NCBI GenBank assembly: GCA_900537185.1
Contig: LS999828.1
Location: forward strand, 436,706 to 500,705
Origin: Cytophagales bacterium Alg240-R148
GTDB taxonomy: Bacteria; Bacteroidota; Bacteroidia; Cytophagales; Cyclobacteriaceae
Length of the DNA: 64,000 nt
Reading direction: 5' to 3'
The translations under genes and the position numbers were made by a program. Of this stretch, positions 8,923-19,200 are shown piece by piece. Under the pieces are notes generated by a model. That model made no database searches. It saw only the letters and a program-made list of their open reading frames with translations, and was not told the DNA's origin. How positions within the stretch are numbered: position 1 is the stretch's first letter; every line of letters begins with the position of its first letter.

Positions 8923-9882
8923 ATGGAAAAACTATTTCGACGACATTATTTTAAAGTCCTATTGCATATAATAATAAGCGCCATTATCCTTATCAATGTT
9001 ATGGTATTTGTTCATGCTTATAAATTTACTCATTTCAATGAAAGTTCCTTGGTAAGGTTTCCTGAAAGCCCCGACAGTTTGGCTTTCCAACATAAAATCA
9101 AACTGCTAACCACTGGTGTTGACATACCAAAAAAACAAAGCCTTCCAATACCCGATGCTATTTTCAAGAAGGTTGCGCTACTGGACCCATACAACACCAC
9201 CATTTGGGAAAATAAAACAAAAAACAAAAAAGCCACCATTGTGTTGTTCCATGGGTATGCTGGTGCCAAATCCGATATGCTCGGTTATGCCAACCTCTTA
9301 TTGGATAACGACTATAATGTTGTTTTAGTAGGGTTTATAGGAAGTGATGACAGTGCGCTTTCTCGGACTACCTTAGGCATAAAAGAAGCAGAGCAAGTCC
9401 AACTTGTCTACGATTATGTTCTAAAAAAAGAAGAAAAAGTAGTGTTAATGGGTACTTCAATGGGTGCTGTGGCCATTAGTAGGGCGATTGATCAATTTCA
9501 AATCCAACCCATGGGCCAGGTATTAATTGCGCCTTTTGAATCCTTAAGGAATGCTGTCCACAATAGGTTTGACATAATAGGAGTTCCCAAGTACTTCGTT
9601 GCAGATTTGTTTCTGCAGTATGGCAGTTTATTAACCGCCATCGATATAGAAGAGCACAATACAGCAACCTATGCCAAAAGTATTGAAACTCCTACTTTGC
9701 TCCTGTACGGGCTGAATGACAAAAGAGTAACCAGAGATGAAATTGTGCACATTGCAAACAGTCTTTCTGGACCTAAAAAAGTGGCCACCTTCATGGATAC
9801 TGGACACAGCGATTTTTTAACATCCAAAGACCAAAGGGAAACAAAAGCAGCTATCCTTAACTTTTTAGATGCCCTTCAATAA
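8923..9882 (+). CDS. Alpha/beta hydrolase, membrane-anchored
   Basis: A 319-residue serine hydrolase with an N-terminal hydrophobic anchor (about residues 11-31), so the catalytic domain probably faces the periplasm. The fold is shown by HGYAGAKSDM (oxyanion region, 110-119), the nucleophile elbow GTSMGA (Ser179), LLLYGLNDKRV (Asp266) and DTGHSDF (His295). The substrate is unknown; this subfamily (sometimes labelled alpha/beta fold hydrolase or BAAT-like) includes esterases and acyltransferases. It probably shares a transcript with the upstream NlpC/P60 gene. Its last 26 bases overlap the 3' end of miaA on the other strand. Confidence 0.85.
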   Translation: MEKLFRRHYFKVLLHIIISAIILINVMVFVHAYKFTHFNESSLVRFPESPDSLAFQHKIKLLTTGVDIPKKQSLPIPDAIFKKVALLDPYNTTIWENKTKNKKATIVLFHGYAGAKSDMLGYANLLLDNDYNVVLVGFIGSDDSALSRTTLGIKEAEQVQLVYDYVLKKEEKVVLMGTSMGAVAISRAIDQFQIQPMGQVLIAPFESLRNAVHNRFDIIGVPKYFVADLFLQYGSLLTAIDIEEHNTATYAKSIETPTLLLYGLNDKRVTRDEIVHIANSLSGPKKVATFMDTGHSDFLTSKDQRETKAAILNFLDALQ

Positions 9883-10780
9883 GTTGGCAAGCGGTTGCTA
9901 CATTGTCCTCAAAAGGTTGGGCAGCATCCAACCAATGAATGGTAAACCCATTTTTCTCCATACGTCTGAACCATGTCATTTGCCTTTTTGAAAATTGATG
10001 TATCGCAATATTCAATTGCAGGAACATGTCTTGTCGGCTTATTTCACCATTTAAAAACTGGCTGATGTATTTGTATTCCAAACCATAAAACTTGAGTTGG
10101 TCATAACTCAGACCATCTCGATGCAGATTTTCGACTTCCTCCACCATCCCTTCTTTAAACCGTTGTTTTAAGCGTTTCGTGATTTTTTCTTTCACCAGTG
10201 ATCTTTCTAGAGTATTGCCTATAATAATGGTGTCAATGGGTGGGTATTGTACCACTTTGTCGGGGTTAGCGGCACAATACTCGGCTATCTCTATTGCTCT
10301 AATAGTCCGGGACAGTGTTGTGGTATCTGTAGAATTGTGTTGTGGTTTTAAAGTTTTCAAACGCTCCACCAGTTCCAATTGACTTTTTGAATCCAGTTCC
10401 GATCGCAACGCCACATTATTGGGCACGCGCAACAACTGGTATCCTTTTAAGATCGCTTCGATGTACATGCCTGTACCTCCACACAATATAGGGAGTTTGT
10501 TCTCCGCTTGTACCTGGTCCAAAGCCTTGTAAAAATCTACCTGGTACTCAAACACATTGTATTCGTATCCGGCCTTTTTATTGTCAATCAAAAAATAGGG
10601 TATATCCTGCCCATTTACAGTGTATTCTTGTAAATCTTTACCAGTTCCGATGTCCATACCTTGGTAGACCTGTCTGGAATCTCCACTTATAATTGCACCA
10701 TTAAAGTGGGCTGCCAATTGAACAGCCAATTTGGTTTTGCCTGTTGCAGTTGGGCCTAAAACAGTAATCATCTTGCTCAT
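9857..10780 (-). CDS. miaA: tRNA dimethylallyltransferase MiaA
   Basis: Adds a dimethylallyl group to N6 of adenosine 37 in tRNAs that read codons beginning with U. The N-terminus has the P-loop VLGPTATGKTKLA, followed by ISGDSRQVYQGMDIGTGK, GGTGMYIEAIL, and the C-terminal QFSKRQMTWFRR typical of MiaA. The open frame extends upstream to 10816, but the residues before the ATG at 10780 (MSKMITVLGPT) are not family-like and reach into the neighbouring terminator, so I start at 10780, giving 307 residues. The 3' ends of miaA and the alpha/beta hydrolase gene overlap by 26 bases. Confidence 0.94.
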   Translation of the reverse strand: MSKMITVLGPTATGKTKLAVQLAAHFNGAIISGDSRQVYQGMDIGTGKDLQEYTVNGQDIPYFLIDNKKAGYEYNVFEYQVDFYKALDQVQAENKLPILCGGTGMYIEAILKGYQLLRVPNNVALRSELDSKSQLELVERLKTLKPQHNSTDTTTLSRTIRAIEIAEYCAANPDKVVQYPPIDTIIIGNTLERSLVKEKITKRLKQRFKEGMVEEVENLHRDGLSYDQLKFYGLEYKYISQFLNGEISRQDMFLQLNIAIHQFSKRQMTWFRRMEKNGFTIHWLDAAQPFEDNVATACQLIEGHLKS

Positions 10781-10796
10781 CACAATACAAAAATAT

Positions 10797-10831
10797 AAAA
10801 AAAAAGCCCTGCTCATACCAATGAACAGGGC
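10797..10831 (-). terminator. Intrinsic terminator of the adhesin operon
   Basis: Arms GCCCTG (10806-10811) and CAGGGC (10826-10831), extended inward by TCAT/ATGA, lie next to a run of nine A (10797-10805). Read on the minus strand this is a stem followed by nine U, 22 bases after the stop of the giant adhesin gene. It also sits immediately before the miaA start, so the miaA promoter must lie inside or around it, unless miaA depends on read-through. Confidence 0.75.
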
Positions 10832-10852
10832 GTATATTTTACCTCTTAATGC

Positions 10853-13800
10853 TTATTTGTCTTTTCCTCGTAATATTTCTACCCAGCCCGACTTACTCTG
10901 GCCTTCTGAAGATACGTTGTAGTAATAAACTCCATCTGGTATTCCGTCTCCAGTCCAATCATTATCGTAATTGCTACTGGAGTATACTACCTTACCCCAT
11001 CGGTTGGTAATTACAAGATTGACACCGTTGTCTGGTTTGTTTCTTAAAAAGAACACATCGTTATAACCATCTCCATTTGGTGTAAAGATATTCGGTATAA
11101 ATAGGTCTGTATCTAATGCAACAGTTCCTGTTAATTCAATTCTACAGTTTTGTGCATCTCTAACCTCTACTAAATACTCTCCAGCAGGAGCATCTGTAAA
11201 TATATACTCTAATTGCAAGTTGTTGTTCAGTTTAACACTATCCCATTCCGTTATGTATTCTTGGCCTGGTATAGTTGGTGAAACCAGTTCACTTCTAATA
11301 ACATAATCTGGTACCCCTCCATCAAACTTGATGGCAAACAACTGCCCTGTTCCTCTTTCTGGTAAGGACTTATCTGCTATAGGATCAGAAACCAATTCAG
11401 CAGACATTCTTTCGAAAATGCTAACCACTTGTGGGTATTCATATACAAACTCTGTTCCGCCACAAACGCTTTGGGATTGTCTTAATTTTAACCTGTAATC
11501 ACCTGGTACGGATAGGAAGTTATATCCATCTACCAAAAATTCGTTTCCAGCACTCAAGCTAAAGTTAATTTGCTCAATTGGGAAATTAGGGTTGTTTCTA
11601 TCAAATACCTCCAATAAAAACGGTACGCCCGAAGCTCCCGTAATATCTGTCAACAATATTTGTTTGTCATCAAAATTACTACACTGCACAGCTGGTTCAA
11701 AACTAACTACATCCGGGCCATCTATTATTACTTCTGCTTTATTCGGACAAACATTGCCCTCTGTTATAACAGTCACATAATAGGTGCCTTTAGTTAAGTA
11801 TTTAAAGGTCCAGCCAGAATAAGGCAACTCAATAAAGTCAGGCTCAAAATTAACATCTGTACTCAAACCTACTAAGTAACTATCCCCAAGCACAGGAGAT
11901 GGCAAACTAACAAAAATTCGACCATTTGCCCCTACTACTTCATCTGGATCGTTAATATCCAGTATTTCACATGCTGCATCCGTTGCTGAAGTCTGGAAAT
12001 CCACAAGGCCTGGGAAAGGAACCAAAATGGTTATATCCTTTTCACAACCACTATCGTCTATGATAGTAAAGATGTGGTCTCCACCTGCTAAATCTCCGAA
12101 CAACCCACCTGCTGGTAATGTAGGATAATTCACCCCATCAAAGCGGTAGGTATAATTGCCTGTTCCACCCTGAATATTGGACACGGTAGCAGAACCATCG
12201 TTGTCATCACAAGATGCCTCTGTGGCTGTGTATTCCGCAGTCATTTCAGTGTTCAGGTTGTTCACCGTTACTTCAAATGAAGCAGGGCATACATCTGCAG
12301 CGTTGTCCCTTACCAATACATTGTATGGGAATGGGTTTGGATGCAAGGTTTTAATAATATTATCATTTGGTACTTCGACCCATGTTGCGCCGTTGTCCGT
12401 GCTGTATTCGTATGGCAATGTTCCACCCGACAATCCAACTGTTACCGTACCAAATGGCTGGTTGTAACAAGGAGAATCGGTAATATTGGTTACACTGTTT
12501 ACTTGTACCACAGTTTCTTGTTCTAAAGTATATGGCAATGGACCACAAGTATCTCCCGTGTTATTATCTAATATGGTGTACTCATAGTCATCGGCTGTCA
12601 AGCTTGTAAATTCAAATGGTCCAGGACCTAATAAAGTTTGATTGAGACCTGACGCTGGAGAGCTTAAAGTAAATGTATAGTGGTTGGATCCTCCTGTTAC
12701 ATAGAAAACTATTTTTCCATCATCAAAACCATTACACGTTGGTCTTATTAAATCTGCCTCCGGAACTGAAACTGTGAAAGCACCACAATTGGTTCCACCA
12801 CAACCTACAGGTTCGCTAACATTAAAAGACTGGCTATCGGTACAATTGCTTACTAGGTCCGTTACTGTAACAATGTACAAACCAGGAATTGACAACCCTG
12901 TAATGTTACCATCGTTATCTGGATCTGCTACTGGGTCTCCATTTGGATCAAACCAAGTATAATTGTATATACCAGAACCTCCAGTAACAACTGCTTGAAC
13001 AGCCCCTTCGCTGCCTCCACAAGTTTGAATATCCGTTACATTGCCGGCAATTGCAAAATTCGGTGCCGCAGCAGCCACATTATAACTTTCATCTCTAAAA
13101 CATCCTGTAATATTATCTAAAACACGTACGTTGTAAGCTCCTGGAGCAAGGTTGGAGGCTACATTGCTATTGAGCCCTCCATCATGCGCCCATTGGAATG
13201 TATAATCTCCTGAGCCTCCAGCAGACACTGTAAGGGTGATTTCTCCATCATTTGCGGCACAAGCTGTTTCATCCGTAATGGCAGCGGCCACAGTAAATGG
13301 TGCAGGGTTTGGCATATTATAAGTTTGAGCCACCACACATCCAGTATCGTCATCTGTTACAGTAATGGTATAGTCTCCAAAATCTGCAAGTCCAGTAATA
13401 TTCTGTGTAGCTGCTGTAAATCCATTAGGACCTGTCCAAGCAATTGTACGGTTGACACTTGCACCAACTATGTCTACTTCAATGGCTCCATCTGCATTTC
13501 CACAAGTTAATGGAGTTAATGTATTAAGCGATACAACAAACCCTGCTGGAGCGACTAAGCTAAAGTCTCTAGAAGCCGAACAGCCAGACACATTGTCTGT
13601 AGTGACAACAGTATAAGTACCAGCATCAGTCAATGCTGTAATATTTTGAGTTGTAGCTGTAAATCCGGCAGGTCCTGTCCAGGCAAAACTAAAATCACCA
13701 GATCCATTTATTATGGATAAAGTGATGCTTCCATCATTCCCTCCACATGTTGAAACATGGTTGGTAGTTCCTGTAATCGCAAAATCAGCCGGATCGGTTA

Positions 13801-14917
13801 TCGCATAAATTCTACTAGTAGAACATCCACTCACAACATCTGTAACCGTAACGGAATAGTTGCCCACCGCCGATAATCCATTTATATCTTCCGTGTTCGC
13901 CGTAAAGCCACCAGGCCCCGTCCAGCTATAGTTGTAATTTCCGCTGCCACCTGCTATTGTCAATGCAATTGCTCCATCTGAGCCACCACAGGTAGAAATC
14001 GAAGTAACCGTTTGGGCAATTGTAAAATTAACAGGGTCCGTAATTGTTTCAATGCCTACATAGGTACAACCCGAAACATTATCTGTTATTGTTATCGTAT
14101 AATTTCCTGGGACGGACAACCCTGTTATATCCAAAGTTGTAGCTATTTGTCCATCCGGATAGTTCCATAGGAAGGTAAAATCACCACTTCCACCAGTTAC
14201 ATTACCAGTAATGGAACCATCAGCAGCACCACAAGTAGAAATATCCGTCACAGCAAATGGATCCACTGTAAAATCAATAGGTTCTGTCACTTCATAAACT
14301 TCCGTTACAGAACAACCCAAATCCACATCCAATACTTCTAGTGTATAAAACCCTGGAGCATCCAAATTAGTTATAGATGCAAAACCAGCTCCAATTCCAC
14401 TCACAGTGGTTCCGTTGGGATAGGTCCATGTATAATCATAATTTCCGCTTCCATCCGTAACCACAGTGGCAATAGAGCCATCGGTTCCTCCACAAGTAGA
14501 AATATTCGTAATTGTTTCCGTAATTGTAACAGGGGTTGGACCATTGATTGTAAATACAATTGGATTTAGAGAACAAGTTCCGTTATCCACGACTACAGTG
14601 TAATCGCCTGGTACACTAATCCCACTTAAATTTTGAGTGGTAGCAATCACAGTAGGGTCTGCATCTTTGGTCCAACTAAATGTGAAAGGACCAGTCCCTT
14701 GCACATCCAATACTACTCCTCCTTCTGGGCTTCCGCAATTGGTAATATCCGTTACTGTACCTGCCGCACTGATGGCATCGCCGGTCACACCGATAGTAAA
14801 GGACCTAACTCTTTCACAATTTGTAGTAGCGTCGTAATGGTAACACTGTAAGTTCCAGCTACTGTAAGGCCAGATATGTTTTGAGTTGAGGCAACAAAAC
14901 CATTTGGACCTGTCCAT
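10853..14917 (-). CDS. Giant SprB-repeat adhesin, C-terminal fragment with T9SS type B sorting domain
   Basis: The second half of a very large cell-surface protein whose first half is the frame 14785-20640. Meaningful sequence begins near 14833 (DATTNCERVRSFTIGV); the residues before that up to the formal ATG at 14917 are an out-of-frame reading of the upstream repeat. It contains about eleven further SprB-like repeats of roughly 80 residues, each with an ISTCGGxDG strand, a GGSGNYxYxWxxP strand and a YTVTxTDxxSGC strand, then less regular PKD/SprB-like modules. It ends in a CHU_C type B sorting domain (IFTPNGDGYNDVFF, ITNRWGKVVY, WTGDGIPDGVYYY). Such proteins are exported by the type IX secretion system and act in gliding or adhesion. 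A terminator follows. Confidence 0.88.
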   Translation of the reverse strand: MDRSKWFCCLNSKHIWPYSSWNLQCYHYDATTNCERVRSFTIGVTGDAISAAGTVTDITNCGSPEGGVVLDVQGTGPFTFSWTKDADPTVIATTQNLSGISVPGDYTVVVDNGTCSLNPIVFTINGPTPVTITETITNISTCGGTDGSIATVVTDGSGNYDYTWTYPNGTTVSGIGAGFASITNLDAPGFYTLEVLDVDLGCSVTEVYEVTEPIDFTVDPFAVTDISTCGAADGSITGNVTGGSGDFTFLWNYPDGQIATTLDITGLSVPGNYTITITDNVSGCTYVGIETITDPVNFTIAQTVTSISTCGGSDGAIALTIAGGSGNYNYSWTGPGGFTANTEDINGLSAVGNYSVTVTDVVSGCSTSRIYAITDPADFAITGTTNHVSTCGGNDGSITLSIINGSGDFSFAWTGPAGFTATTQNITALTDAGTYTVVTTDNVSGCSASRDFSLVAPAGFVVSLNTLTPLTCGNADGAIEVDIVGASVNRTIAWTGPNGFTAATQNITGLADFGDYTITVTDDDTGCVVAQTYNMPNPAPFTVAAAITDETACAANDGEITLTVSAGGSGDYTFQWAHDGGLNSNVASNLAPGAYNVRVLDNITGCFRDESYNVAAAAPNFAIAGNVTDIQTCGGSEGAVQAVVTGGSGIYNYTWFDPNGDPVADPDNDGNITGLSIPGLYIVTVTDLVSNCTDSQSFNVSEPVGCGGTNCGAFTVSVPEADLIRPTCNGFDDGKIVFYVTGGSNHYTFTLSSPASGLNQTLLGPGPFEFTSLTADDYEYTILDNNTGDTCGPLPYTLEQETVVQVNSVTNITDSPCYNQPFGTVTVGLSGGTLPYEYSTDNGATWVEVPNDNIIKTLHPNPFPYNVLVRDNAADVCPASFEVTVNNLNTEMTAEYTATEASCDDNDGSATVSNIQGGTGNYTYRFDGVNYPTLPAGGLFGDLAGGDHIFTIIDDSGCEKDITILVPFPGLVDFQTSATDAACEILDINDPDEVVGANGRIFVSLPSPVLGDSYLVGLSTDVNFEPDFIELPYSGWTFKYLTKGTYYVTVITEGNVCPNKAEVIIDGPDVVSFEPAVQCSNFDDKQILLTDITGASGVPFLLEVFDRNNPNFPIEQINFSLSAGNEFLVDGYNFLSVPGDYRLKLRQSQSVCGGTEFVYEYPQVVSIFERMSAELVSDPIADKSLPERGTGQLFAIKFDGGVPDYVIRSELVSPTIPGQEYITEWDSVKLNNNLQLEYIFTDAPAGEYLVEVRDAQNCRIELTGTVALDTDLFIPNIFTPNGDGYNDVFFLRNKPDNGVNLVITNRWGKVVYSSSNYDNDWTGDGIPDGVYYYNVSSEGQSKSGWVEILRGKDK

Positions 14918-16260
14918 GAGTAGGCATAAATGCTAAAAGGAAAGACAAGCAAACTCACCGAACCTTCGCTTCCGTTACAAGTTGAAATGTTGGACCTAAA
15001 CCCAAAGACTAAAAAGCCCAAAGGTTGCCCCACAAAGAAATCTCTAGAAACTGAACACCCTGATATGTTATCCGTAACAATGGAGGTATAAAGTCCTGAA
15101 TCTGATAACCCTGCTATGTCTTGGGTATTTGCTGTAAAACCGTTTGGACCTGTCCAACTAAATGAAAAGTCACCAGATCCCCCAGTTATGGTAAGCTGTA
15201 TAGCACCATCGTTACCTCCACAAGATGAAATATTGTTTGTAGAACCAGCAATTGTAAAATCAGCTGGTTCCGTAATAGTAGCCGTTCTAGTATCAGAACA
15301 ACCACTTGTTAAATCATTTACAACCACTGTATAATCCCCGACATCAGAAAGGTTGCTAATGTCTTCGGTGTTAGCTGTAAAGCCATTAGGGCCAGTCCAG
15401 CTGTAGGAGAAATTGCCACTTCCGTTGGTTACTTCCAAATCAATGGCGCCATCATTTCCTCCACAAGTTGTTATTTGCGTAACGCCCAATGCCAAATCAA
15501 AATTGATTGGTGCGTCCAGCACCACCACTTCAGCATAAGAACAGTTGGTTGCGTTATCCAATATTGTAATGGTGTAGTTACCTGGTAATGAAAGGCCGGT
15601 AAGATTCAAGTCTGTACTGTTTGAACCATCTGGAAATTCCCATGAAAAACCAAAGTTTCCACTTCCACCGGTAACATTTCCTGTTATCGCACCATCTGCT
15701 CCACCACAGGTAGAGATATCAGTAACAACAAAAGGGTCTACTGTAAAAGTAATTGGTTGTGTAATTTCATACACTTCATTCACTGTACAACCAGTAGTGA
15801 GATCCAGCACATCCAATGTGTAAAATCCTGCCAACGATAAATTTGTGATATTATCAAAAGCTGCTCCAATTCCATTTACTATGGTTCCATTTGGATAAAC
15901 CCAAGTATACTCGTAGTTGCCACTTCCATCCGGAATGGTTGTGGTAATGGACCCATCCGAACCTCCGCAAGTAGTAATATCATTTACAGTTTCATTTATT
16001 GTAAATGGCGTTGGACCATTAATAGTATAGTCAAATGTTTGGTTACAACCACCACTTGTTACTGTCACATGGTAGTCTCCTGGTGTACTTATTCCAGAAA
16101 TATTTTGTGTAGTTGCGATAACAGTAGGGTCAACATCAAACGTCCAAGCGTAAGTAAAAGGACCTGTTCCGACAACATCTAGAATAATGCTTCCTTCTGC
16201 TGCACCACAATTGGTAATATCTGTAATAGTTTCTGTAACTGTAAATCCTCCAGCAGTATT
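13300..16260 (-). repeat. Higher-order SprB repeat: a block of six repeats present twice
   Basis: Six consecutive SprB-like repeats appear twice in the same order, recognised at the protein level by VTDITNCG...PTVIATTQN, then PTPx, PIxF, xNF, ADF and GFxV units. The first block is at about 14,790-16,260 and the second at about 13,300-14,770. The anchor TTGGACCATT at 16011 recurs at 14536, a period of 1,475 bp (1,476 if the missing base is restored, 492 codons). The copies differ at many positions, so this duplication is older than the 864-bp one. Boundaries are approximate. Confidence 0.8.
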
Positions 16261-19200
16261 GTTAATCACAAAACTTTCATCAACGAAACAACCAGACCCA
16301 GTTTCCGTCACTCGGACATCGTAAGTTCCGGCCATTGTTAAGTTGGCAATATCCATTGTGTTGCTGGTAAAACCTCCTGGTCCAGTCCAATCAAAAGTAT
16401 AGGTGGCTGCTGCAGGTACTATGGTTAAAGAAACCGATCCTTCGTTTCCTCCACAAGTAGTAATATCTGTGGTGACTCCAGTAACTGTAAACCCGGCTGG
16501 TTGGCCAATGGTATAAGTATCAACAAAAGAACAAGTGCCATTATTATCGGTGATGGTCACGGTATAGTCTCCAGCTGGTTGATTCAATAAATCTTGGTTG
16601 GTTCCAACTTGAGCATTTGTGTTGTCTCTCCAGTCAAAAGTATAAGGAGCTACACCCCCAGCAACTACCAAGGTAATGCTGCCATCACTGGCATTGCAAC
16701 TGGCATCTGTTATGGTTTCAACTGCTGTAATTTCATCAGATATTGTAATAAATACAGAAGTGGTAGCATCTGCACAACCTGCCAATGAGGCCGTATAAAC
16801 AAATTCGTAAGTGTTGCCTGCAATAATATTAACATTGCTCAAATCTAAGTTGCTTCCAGTTAGTGCACCCGTGCCATTTACGTCCGTCCAAGTTCCTGGG
16901 TCTTGAGAACCATCCAATTGGTTGGTTAAGTCTATTGTTCCTTCTGATTTACAGATGGTCAAATCCGTTGCTACACCCGGGTTTGGCCCTGCGTTGATGG
17001 TTACTGTAACAATTGATGTTACCGGCGCACATGTTCCTCCAGACAATGTATAAGAAAGATCATATGCATTTCCAACCACTGCAGTTGAAGCTGATATATC
17101 CCAGATTCCAGTATTCACATCTAAACCACCAAGGTCCGTGGCAACAAATGCCCAAACACCACCATTTTGAGGGGTACCCCCTAATTGAGCAAGCAAGTCA
17201 TAAGCATTGTCTGTAGCACAAGCCGCTGCATTTGGGTTGGATATACCCGCGTCAAATGCATTCACCACGTTTATGGTGACAATGGTTTCTGCATCTGCAC
17301 AAGGTGCCGTGCCTGTTACTGTGTATTTAAAAGAGTATACCCCAACACCGGCGTCTGGGTGAGAAGGGTCAAAATTAGTTCCGTCAAAACTGGCTCCAGC
17401 GTTCCCTCCTTCATCGGTCCATGTTCCACCAGCATCAAAAGTTCCTGCTAGTAAAGTTGTAGTCAATGGAAAGGTGGTCTCATCCCCACAAACTGTAGGA
17501 TTTAATGCAAACCCTGATCGAGGAGGTGTGGTAACGTCAATATCAATGGAAGGTATTGAAGGCAATCCAATAAATGAACAGGTAGTGCTTTCGTCTGTTA
17601 CAGATACAATGGAGTAAGTTGTAGTAGGTTCAGTGGTAGGTAAAACATTGGTTGACGTACCACTCACATAATTCGTTAAGATTTGATTTGAAATTCCGTC
17701 ATTGTACACAATCGTAAATGGCCCTACTCCACCAGTTACTGTAAAGTTAATCGACCCTACATCTCCCAAACATAAAGAAGGTGTAGTTGTTGCAATCACA
17801 ACATCATCCGGTGCATCACTTACTGTGATAGCTGCTGTTGAAGTTCCTAAAGCAGCTGAACTACAGCCATTGTTGTCTTCTACTGCTACTAATGTATAAG
17901 TAGTTGTTGCTCCTACAGTTGGAGTTACTACAATTGGGTCTCCATTTACATAGTTGTTTACTACTACATCTGGGTTTACACCATCATTATAAGTTACCGT
18001 GTAAGGACCTGTCCCTCCTACAATGGTCACATTGATGCTCGCCGCTGTTCCTTCACATATGTTGGCGGTTGTAGTTGAAATTGATGCTGTTTCGGGGTTG
18101 CCAAAGGTAAAGGTTACTAATTCTCCAACTGGAGATAAACTACAAGTACTGGCTCCTGTTACACTTACTAATGTATAGGTCTGTTCAAATGGAGCTGCTC
18201 CTGGTCGTATGGGGGTTATTGGAATATTATCTCCACTCGTATAAGCCAAAACCGTTTGATCGGCTGTGCCATCGTTGTATACTACGGTATAAGGGCCCGT
18301 TCCTCCAGTTATTGCTACTTGTAAGTTAACATTGTCTCCTTCACAAATTGTTGTTGGATCTGGTGAAGATAATACAGCAGCGGTTATGCCATCATTAACC
18401 GTGATATCTACAGAAGGTACACTTGGTACGCCTACAAAAGGACAGGTTGTCGTTTCATCCACAACCGATACCAAGGTATAAGTTGTTGTTGGTTTTGTCG
18501 TTGGGGCAACTACTACAGCTGTTCCACTTACATAACCATTTAATACTTGGTTGGCCCCTTCAACCTCATAGGTTACTGTGAAAGGACCTACGCCTCCGGT
18601 TATGGTAAAACTGATGCTTCCTGGTTCACCTTCACATATAGATGGTGTGGTCGTTGCCATTACAACATCATCCGGTGCATCACTTACTGTGATAGCTGCT
18701 GTTGAAGTTCCTAAAGCAGCTGAACTACAGCCATTGTTGTCTTCTACTGCTACTAATGTATAAGTAGTTGTTGCTCCTACAGTTGGAGTTACTACAATTG
18801 GGTCTCCATTTACATAGTTGTTTACTACTACATCTGGGTTTACACCATCATTATAAGTTACCGTGTAAGGACCTGTCCCTCCTACAATGGTCACATTGAT
18901 GCTCGCCGCTGTTCCTTCACATATGTTGGCGGTTGTAGTTGAAATTGATGCTGTTTCGGGGTTGCCAAAGGTAAAGGTTACACTTTGCCCTAGTGGAGAA
19001 ACACTACAGGTGCCGGCACCAGTTACGCTTACCAAAGTATAAGTCTGTTCAAACGGAGCTGCTCCTGGTCGTATGGGTGTTACTGGAATATTGTCTCCAC
19101 TTGTATAAGCCAAAACCGTTTGATCGGCTGTGCCATCGTTGTATACTACGGTATAAGGGCCCGTTCCTCCAGTTATTGCTACTTGTAAATTTACATTGTC

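Noticed and set aside
14785-14917. Programmed ribosomal frameshifting joining the two adhesin frames
   Set aside because: The site reads ATTACGACGCT without a slippery heptamer or obvious downstream pseudoknot, and a single missing G explains it fully.
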